Positions 57,201 through 64,000 of a stretch of DNA of 64,000 bases are shown here, piece by piece. Where the stretch lies: assembly GCA_030248135.1 (NCBI GenBank), contig JASANC010001008.1:16201-80200 (forward strand), given 5' to 3'. A program made the position numbers and the translations under genes. Position 1 is the stretch's first letter; the number at the start of each line of letters is the position of its first letter. The notes under the pieces are model-generated. The model was not told the origin of the DNA. It saw only the letters and a list, made by a program, of their open reading frames with translations, and made no database searches. The DNA comes from Theristus sp. LFF4_11. Its lineage: Eukaryota; Nematoda; Chromadorea; Monhysterida; Xyalidae.

Positions 57201-60200
57201 GTAGCCGCCTTTCCGGTCGACCGACGCCACTTCCGGTGCCATCCTGACAAAAAAAAGAAATTGAATTTCTCTGCAGTATTCACACGTCACCCTCGTGGCC
57301 TCTGGCTAAAAACATCGCCTAAAAATCACAACAACAACAACAACACGTTTTTTTCCATAAACTTTCACTTCCAAAGAGTAAAGTCAGCTGAAATGAACGT
57401 ACCAGTACGGCGTTCCGATGAACGACTTGCGCTTTGAGATGGTCGCCGTGATCTGCGCGGCAACACCGAAATCGGCTGCAAAATCAAAGAACAAAAACAC
57501 GGTGGCAACTGTAAATTGACAACTCAGCTATGCAGAGTTCTGTACACAATTGCTAACTGCACGGCAGTGATAACGTTTCAAGACCGGAGATCATACGGTA
57601 ACGGCAAAAAGCACACTATACTTCCGTGTTCTTTGACACCGCAGCAGATTACTGCATCATGCATCCAATCAGACGTTTGAATAAAGAAATTGCTGTACTG
57701 ATGAACTATGAAGTTCTAAATCATGCATTTTTGGTCGCTTTTCTTAATTGCCGGTCAGATTCACCTAACAGGGCATTGTAAATTGCTGCATGAAACTTGA
57801 AACTGATTCTTTGCCTGACGTCTGCGACATGCATTGTGTCGCAGAACGAAAACGAAAAACACAAAGCGCAGCGCACCAAGTTTCACATCGCCACCGCAGG
57901 TCAGCAGGATGTTGGCGCCCTTTACGTCGCGGTGGATCTTGCCGCGCCCATGGAGGTACGCCAGGCCGGTCAGCGTTTCGCGGCAGACGAACGCGATCTG
58001 CAGTTCGCTCAACGGGCCCGTCACTGCGAATGCGAGAACAAAATCAGCAAACTGTCAACAGCGGTTTTTCGTCCGTTTCGTTTCGACACCATCTTGGCTA
58101 CGTTTTTTACACTTAAACAAGTGTCCAAGAGTTTGGACGATACTTACAAATCGTTAAGGTAAAGTGCGTTCCCAAAATTTATTGCAAAAACAGCCATCCA
58201 CTGTGAGGGTCAAGGTCGTTTTCCGAACGAAACATGCAAAAACCAGTTAGGTAGCCCGGTTTCTGAGTAAACTTTGTTTCTGCGGAGCACTGCCAAAATC
58301 GCTTTGTTATTTGACTCCATGTGTTGAAAACACCGTTTTTCTCGATAAACCACATCTAAATAATGCTTCTTTGTCGTAATTTGGTTGAATTAAGAACATT
58401 GTCATTCTGACGCAAACGAAAAACAACATTGCGCCACTGTTATTTTTTCAAGTTGTCTGAAAAAAATTGCATCGTCGCAATGGCAACTGACTCAATTCCA
58501 CCATTCAACCCGGCAAGGGTTCAGAAGCACAACAATATCGATTGTCACTCACTTTGGTAAATGTCTTGCAACGAACCGCCGCCGCAATATTCCATCACGA
58601 TCCATAATCGGTCGCGCCTAAAAATGCAGAAATCTTTTTTTACAAAGCTTTTTTGAACTTTTTCAAGTTTTGAATAATTTTCAACGAGTTTTTTGACAAT
58701 GACATGATTTGCCCTTCATTGCACTTTTTTGCAGCATACAATATTAATTTTTTGTCGCATTAAACAAAGATTCCTTTATCAATCGGCATGCGTCCTTAAT
58801 AAGGACTCCTTATATGAACAACGGACTGCTGCATGCTGGCCTGACTAATTTTTCACCAAACTGACGAAATTCACACTCCCCTTCGCACAAGGAATTCCGT
58901 CTGCAACGTCTTCCATTTTCAAACTTGTTTTTCATAAACAAAAATGTGTAGTACTCCACAAAGCACATACAAGAAGTATGTGCACAACCAGTGACAGAAA
59001 GGGAATAAACGTATGAATGAATTTGTTCTCTCATACACCACATAACAATTGGTGGGCCCATTCATTTCTGAAAAAGCGCTCACCACGGCGAAATTCAGTG
59101 CATTACGAAAAAAGGGTAGCTATCGTATCGTTGAACCGCGTTACATCGAACAACGCACGTTTTTGTTGCATTTGAACGTGAAATAGCAAATAATACTGTT
59201 TACACTTTCTTCTACACCCCAATAACAGCAAAATATTCAAAAGGTAATGGCCATCGTTGTTTATTACGATGAAGTGGCGAAAAACTTGTGCTGTGTTATC
59301 ATGTTGTCATAAGCTGTGAATTATTTACAAATTGTCTGTCTGAAAAACGAGCTTTTCTGTAACTTTCCGCACTTTTTTTGATCAGTGGTGGAATTAGACA
59401 AACACACCAGCAATCATGACGTGCAGCAACTCAATACGAGTGCCTGTGTGTTTAAAAACTGTAAAGTTCGAAAACACCTTTGCTTTCCTCAAGTCACGCG
59501 CCCATTTAATACAGCATGGTTTTTATTAGGACAAAAAAATAGAACTCAACCGAACCACCAATTAATTGCGAGCGAACCAGCATAATCCAGAACTGACAAA
59601 GTAAACGCACACCCCGGTCAGTTTTCAACTAAAAACTTTGTATGCTGCACTTTCCGCACAACCACCACAGTATGTTTTTTTTAATACAGCCCAACTACAA
59701 CCAACAAACAAAGCAACACATTGGCAAAACACTGTGCATTCTCAAGTTTCAGTTCAGTAAAACCACAGAAAACAAGGCGAAAACTGGAGTATATTTCAAC
59801 GTCACTTCTGGGGTGCGCAGCGAGCGACGTTGTGCTAATGTTGGCTGTAGTCTTGAGTGACAGACACAGAGCAGACTGAACAAGTTGAAAATTGGAAAAA
59901 AGAAAACTTTAAACAACACTGTTCTGCATCCAAAAATAAGACAAGACATACACAATGAGACTCTGCAAAAAAAAACTCACTGGTGTCACTCACTCTGTCA
60001 ACCTAAATGTAGATGCAGTAATTGGTTTTCGCCACCAACTAAAAGCGTTGTTCTGAACGTTTCTTTCAGTCACCACTCTGGCAAAGCATCATTGAAACCA
60101 ATCTGATAAGTAGAAAAAAACCCAACGGTTTCTGTTGATACAAACAAGATTTTTTTCAGAGCAAATGCATGTTTGTCTAAAATAACCTTTCTTAGTTTAT

Positions 60201-63200
60201 GACCGCTCTATTAACTCCTTGATAAATTGCTGTCGTATTTACCAGCACACTCAATTATGTCACAAAACATTACAATTTTTTTCATTATTTTGCCATCAAA
60301 ACAAACAAATGACTCACTTACACTACCTTTTTAATCGTTTTTCTAATGTGGTCACTCCCTACAAACTGAACATTTGCCTGAATAAATACGCAACTGCAAT
60401 TGCGACGGTGAGCAAAATCAAACTGCAAAAATTCCAAACTTCGTTATTCCGGCCTTGAAGTAAAACTTGTCGTGTTGGGTAAAACGGTCCGCTGTTGTGC
60501 ATATTTATCAATTACTACCGATTATACAGCCACGCAGGTTTTGCGGAAAACCGCCCATCGCGAAAAATCGTTTGGCTCAGCCAAGAAATGCTGACACCCA
60601 CACGAAATTCCACATTTTAGTTGCGAAAACCACTGAAAACCACCAGAAAACCTGAAAAATAGCACCACGACACGATAGAACCATTCCACCCATCACAAAT
60701 CTCAGCCAACCAAGCTGATCGCGCGGAATTTCCCCGGAGGCAAATTTATTCGTCCGTCACAAGACGTTTTGGCGTACGTCTTCACAGGCAATGTGAGCAG
60801 ACTTCAATTGAACTTGGAAACAAAAGAAAATAAAAGTGCATTCATAAAATAGGATTTGGTGACTCGTAGCTGGTAGTAATTCAAACAAAATCAGTCAAGA
60901 AAAAGCGTTTCCGCTAGAAACATGGCCTTTGGAAACTTTCTCCTTTCAACCGAGGCACTCAAACGCATAATGGCGTTTGCCTTTTTGTTCTCATCCCTAT
61001 TGTTGCACTCCAACATTTTTTCGCATGTACCCTCAACCTGTTGAAATAAAAGTGCCACACCAAGCCGTCCAGATAAAAAAAGCCAAAAAACCATCTGAAA
61101 CGAACATGAAGTCAAGAGCAAAAACAGGCATACGCCCACCAACGGTGATTGCGTGTCTGTCTGTTGTTTTTATTATTACCATCAACCAGAAACACAGCAC
61201 ACTCAAGCGCGTGCGTACATCGCATTTTGCTTGCGCAGACGAACTGGAAAGTACCAATGCAGCCAGACGCTTCCTGGAGCAAGACTATCACGGTTTTGGA
61301 GTTGCGTGAAACTGAATTTGCGAGCAAACAGACGCGCACAAATAGAAAAAAGAAAGCGATGAAAGGCAACCACCCCAACTCCAATTCAATTGTTTCTAGA
61401 CTGCTCATTTTAGCAACTTCGTGCTGCAGACAGCGGCATCAGGTGCACGGGATTTCCAACACAACAAGTGATGTGGTGGAAAAGCGAGATTTAAAAAAAA
61501 ACCATGACGAAAACACACTTTCAATCGAGTTCATTGTTGACACAACAGAACAGTGCGCAACATCACACGGACAACAGAAACATAGCGACGTCGATAGGTG
61601 GCAACGCGACACGCCCAGCACTGTTCTTGAACGTGTTTCTCAATTCAGCATGCAACGATGATAGTGCTTGCAGCCATTATTTGGTCAAGCAATTGGTCAC
61701 AAGGTTGTTCAAGGGCACTTTCGTTGTAGCTAACTGCCTAATTTTCGAAAACCAAAAAAATATTTGAAATAAAAAAAAGAAACGGTATGATTGGAATGGA
61801 ATCTTGAAAAAAAACGGAAGTTGTCATGCTAATGCAACAAATCCACGTCGGTGTAGATTTCCAGAAAACAAAAAACGACAACGAAAGTTCCAAAAAAACA
61901 TAAACAACACTCGCCGTAAGTAGCTGCCATGGTAGGCGATGATGTTCGCATGCTGGCAGTCGCGTAGCATCAGAATCTCCTGTTGAATGATCGAGAAATT
62001 GTCACCGGGCGACAGTTTCACCTCTTTGATGGCTGCCAAATCGCCGGTCCTGCAACGATGACGACAACAAACATGACAACCACGTGAATTCCAAGAATTG
62101 AGCGAAATTTCGTTGTGACGTGAAATGGCAAAAACTGGATTTTGCACACTTTATACAACACAATAACCGATATCGATTAATGCGGTTTGATTTGGTTGCC
62201 AGCTAGAGACCCTTCTTGTTGCATTCCGGAAGGAAAGTTTCTGCTGGCCACTCACGGATTGTTCAATTCAGCCCCCTTCCCCGCCAAAGGGACTCACACA
62301 TTTTTTTTGTCATCCGTGTGTGTCACTGACTCCCCCCCCCCACCGTTGGTTCGGGTTGGTTCTTCCCATCCTTCTCCTCCGATTGGTTTATAAGCTGCCA
62401 TCGGGAACTAGACACAAATGGGAAAGGCACAATGTTAGTGGCTACCTTTTCCATACGAAAAAAAAACACGGGAAAACGACCGATGAATGGGTTGGTACAT
62501 TTAGAATTGCGGATCGGTGGGTGGAATGGGCGGGGCGGGAAGAGGAACGGAAGGCGAGGGCATGGTTAGAAAGAGATTGGCCAGCAAAAAGACAAAGAAA
62601 ACATGTCGCGAATGATTAGTACTGAACTGTGGTGTGTACTTGTACTGAAGAAAAATTGATCACATATGTCCCACTCTCAGGTCTCCTCGTGACGTAGCGA
62701 GGGCATTGGGGTTCGGCCGTTGGGTTCCACTAAACGGGGACGCTCAGTTAGCTCAACCCACAATTCAACGCGGCACATTAAATTTACCGGTTTTGAGCTT
62801 GACCGGCATGGACGAAAGAGCCGCAAAAAACAGTTCAATAAAAAATGCGCTTGTTGATACTCACTGCTCACTGTTTGTCACGCGGCCTGTGGTCAGTTTT
62901 ATAAGAGTAGTGTCTGAAGAGTGAGGAGTTTTACTCCAGGGTGTTCCAAAAGTTGGACATTGACAATTTTAGAGAAAAATTTATGGTGGTGAACGGGCAG
63001 AATGAAATAATTCGGTGCTGAATTTGATAAAAATATCAATCGACGGCGAATGTGAAGCCTCGGTTAAAAAAAAGACTTTTGGTTCAATTACTCAACCGGA
63101 ATTCGTTGTGGTCAAATTTTTGGAACACCCTGGAGTAAAACTCCTCAGTTTTCAGACTGCTCACTTTTATAAAACTGACCACTGACCTGAACTGAAAGGT

Positions 63201-63330
63201 GGACTGTTACTGACCGGTAATGGCGTGCCTTGTACACCTCGCCGTAGGTGCCGGAGCCAACGCGCTGCAACAGCTCATATTCGTCGGCGCCGTTCGTGCG
63301 ACGAATGATGTCCAGTGTGTCGGCCGACAT
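48279..63330 (-). CDS. MAP4K3/5-type GCK-family Ste20 kinase with C-terminal CNH domain, at least 23 exons
   Basis: By family, a cytoplasmic Ser/Thr kinase upstream of JNK/stress and nutrient signalling. Exons: 63330-63215, 62049-61915, 58617-58553, 58023-57877, 57475-57403, 57243-57164, 56632-56518, 56253-56172, 56017-55889, 54877-54754, 54336-54301, 54128-53987, 53833-53625, 53284-53035, 52385-52215, 51747-51687, 51453-51306, 50810-50684, 50384-50287, 49953-49673, 49346-49220, 48748-48656, 48387-48279. Phases agree throughout except between 55889 and 54877, where at least one exon (starting phase 0, ending phase 1) is missing; 55066-54971 is a tentative further exon. The known exons give about 972 aa. 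Kinase, residues 19-271: [44 protein letters not shown], all key residues present. A Pro/Asp-rich linker leads to [17 protein letters not shown], where the CNH domain starts; it ends [12 protein letters not shown]. The intron after 61915 has a GC donor. Confidence 0.9.
49040..49201. mobile_element. AACCTGTCAC MITE in a MAP4K intron
   Basis: It starts AACCTGTCACTTCTTTTGCAG and ends AATGACAGGT. Its right end is 18 bp from the last base of the MAP4K exon at 49220, that is, directly downstream of that exon's splice donor. Confidence 0.7.
51054..51236. mobile_element. AACCTGTCAC MITE in a MAP4K intron, best-preserved copy
   Basis: GACCTGTCACTTTTGCA and, at the other end, CAAAGTGACAGGTTT form clear terminal inverted repeats of about 15 bp. 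It sits in the intron between the exons ending at 51306 and starting at 50810. Confidence 0.8.
51956..52133. mobile_element. 178-bp MITE with CAGTCGAACTC ends in a MAP4K intron
   Basis: Terminal inverted repeats CAGTCGAACTCTAAAT and (inverted) CAGTCGAACTCTAAATGG are followed by inner inverted AATCAGCTGATTG blocks. Related sequence is at 18572-18836. No target duplication was found. Confidence 0.8.
55186..55376. mobile_element. Foldback-like MITE in a MAP4K intron
   Basis: TACGGCCCATTCATGCAC near 55190 is inverted in GTGCATGAATTGGCC near 55370. Inside, TTACGGCACGTCACGTCACG is inverted in CGTGACGTGACGTGCCGGA. The intervening sequence is rich in CATTCAT. Confidence 0.65.
56828..56851. repeat. 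(GT)n microsatellite
   Basis: About eleven GT units in a MAP4K intron. No other role is seen. Confidence 0.85.
57125..57152. mobile_element. Fragment of AACCTGTCAC MITE next to a MAP4K exon
   Basis: CCAAAAAAGTGACAGGTGTAA matches one MITE end only. It lies 12 bp from the MAP4K exon at 57164, again on the donor side. Confidence 0.5.
57289..57328. mobile_element. Internally deleted tRNA-derived SINE remnant
   Basis: The SINE head CCTCGTGGCCT is joined directly to the SINE tail CTGGCTAAAAACATCGCC. It lies in the MAP4K intron between the exons ending at 57243 and 57403. Confidence 0.65.
58618..61914. other. Largest MAP4K intron, no nested gene recognised
   Basis: A 3.3-kb intron separates the second and third kinase exons. 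Several ORFs of 60-170 codons occur on the plus strand (for example 61149-61661), without domains or coding-like composition. This is the intron with the GC donor at 61914-61913 and a TTTTTAG acceptor before 58617. Confidence 0.55.
62889..63182. mobile_element. 294-bp MITE with GTGGTCAGTTTTATAA ends in MAP4K intron 1
   Basis: GTGGTCAGTTTTATAA and TTATAAAACTGACCAC are exact inverted ends. Similarity continues inward for about 65 bp (GGAGTTTTACTCCAGGGTGT with GGAACACCC). A fragment of the same family is at 41430-41515. The right end is 32 bp from the first-exon donor. Confidence 0.82.
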
Positions 63331-63357
63331 TGCTCCTGCCGTTGCGTCTACAGTAGG

Positions 63358-63502
63358 CAGTACCGTGGGCCCAAAAAAATTTCGAGGGGGGGGCGCATAG
63401 TTGTTCTAGGGGCATAGTTGTTCCAGAGCCGAGCAGAAGCGAAAGCGGGACCTTGGGTGAGGGGGGGTGTTTGCCAAATTTTAGAGGGGGGGGGGTCAGG
63501 TG
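63358..63502. mobile_element. Truncated G-tract elements directly upstream of the MAP4K start
   Basis: It begins CAGTACCGTGGGCCC at 63358, the terminal repeat of the 6167/8619 family. It runs through two CATAGTTGTTC junction motifs and G runs into the hAT copy at 63503. The MAP4K start codon is only 27 bp away, so the kinase 5' untranslated region or promoter must lie in or beyond transposon DNA, unless a distant non-coding exon exists. Confidence 0.65.
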
Positions 63503-64000
63503 TAGGGTTGTTAAAAAAAACAAAAATCGTCATTTTTGTTTTTTTTTTAAATTTTTTTTAAATTTCAAAAATCAAAGTTGTGCTAAATCAATCAGGGAGT
63601 CCGAAGAACCACATATGATATGCAAGCGCCTCCCGAATGACTCCCGTATGGCGGAACTTTGCAGATTTTGTTTTGGTGACCTCAATTACCCCTTTTCCAA
63701 ACCGTCACCATGCCTCTTCTTGTGTTTTGACCTCCAAAACGTCACTAATTGTCCCCAGCTAAGCTAATGCTAAAGTGAAGACAAACATACCGCCTTGAAA
63801 TTCGATCAATTCTTCTGATGGTGTCGCGACGACACGACACGAAGCAGCAACCAGACAACGTAGCGCTTGCAAACGGAGCAGCGAGCACAATCGGACGCTC
63901 TGCGAGGCGAATCGTCACCTTATCTGCATCGGAAATGGTAGGCTAAGCTTTGGGACGCTCAAAAACTTCATCGCAGATGTTGTCGAAGCCTAAGGCCCTT
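63503..64000 (+). mobile_element. hAT-like element (TAGGGTTGTT end), cut by the window edge
   Basis: It starts TAGGGTTGTTAAA and follows the 7381-8086 copy closely for about 490 bp, up to GTTGTCGAAGCCTAA. Only the last few bases before the window end differ. Confidence 0.8.

Noticed and set aside
57790..58162. Plus-strand ORFs of about 110-120 codons over the kinase region, and similar antisense frames at 42.3-45.5 kb and 52.0-54.1 kb
   Set aside because: They are antisense shadows of MAP4K or LDLa exons with strong codon bias.
61149..61661. 170-codon plus-strand ORF in the large MAP4K intron
   Set aside because: It has no domain, no coding-like composition and no splice or promoter context.

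Overview
The window is animal (metazoan) nuclear DNA. The recognisable genes are split by many GT-AG introns. They encode a chromodomain/SET histone methyltransferase, an LDLa/PAN secreted protein, a peptide-type rhodopsin GPCR and a GCK-type Ste20 kinase, and more than half of the rest is transposon-derived. Short T-rich acceptors ending TTTCAG or TTTGCAG and the FMRFamide-receptor-like GPCR suggest an invertebrate, perhaps a nematode or other ecdysozoan. I cannot fix the phylum from the sequence. No bacterial operons, phage or CRISPR are present.

Layout. 1-12.1 kb is almost pure mobile DNA: duplicated repeats, a decayed FLYWCH/MULE transposase, a foldback element whose arms carry 56-bp tandem repeats, and G-tract-rich hAT-like elements nested several deep with readable 8-bp target duplications. 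12.19-17.55 kb (+) is a complete nine-exon SUV39H-like gene. 18.27-19.66 kb (-) is the 3' end of an unrecognised conserved-looking gene, with a tRNA-like sequence in one intron. 20.6-28.05 kb holds a tRNA-derived SINE and a train of Helitron-like elements. 28.68-35.81 kb (-) is an FMRFamide/myosuppressin-receptor-like GPCR whose largest intron holds a 1-kb 37-bp minisatellite. 35.8-41.9 kb is repeats, two more SINEs and a possible 67-aa ORF. 41.92-46.37 kb (+) is a complete thirteen-exon gene for a secreted protein with ten LDLa repeats and a C-terminal PAN/apple-like domain. 48.28-63.33 kb (-) is a nearly complete MAP4K3/5-type kinase with a C-terminal CNH domain. The MAP4K upstream region (63.36-64 kb) is again nested hAT-like DNA.

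The genes do not form an obvious pathway: chromatin silencing (SUV39H), extracellular binding (LDLa/PAN), neuropeptide reception (GPCR) and stress/nutrient kinase signalling (MAP4K) are simply neighbours. The strongest results are splice-phase-consistent gene models for SUV39H, LDLa/PAN and MAP4K, a MAP4K intron with a GC donor, and a stratigraphy of nested hAT-like elements resolved by their target-site duplications. Exon models were made by eye from ORFs, splice sites, phase and family resemblance; no alignment or RNA evidence was available.
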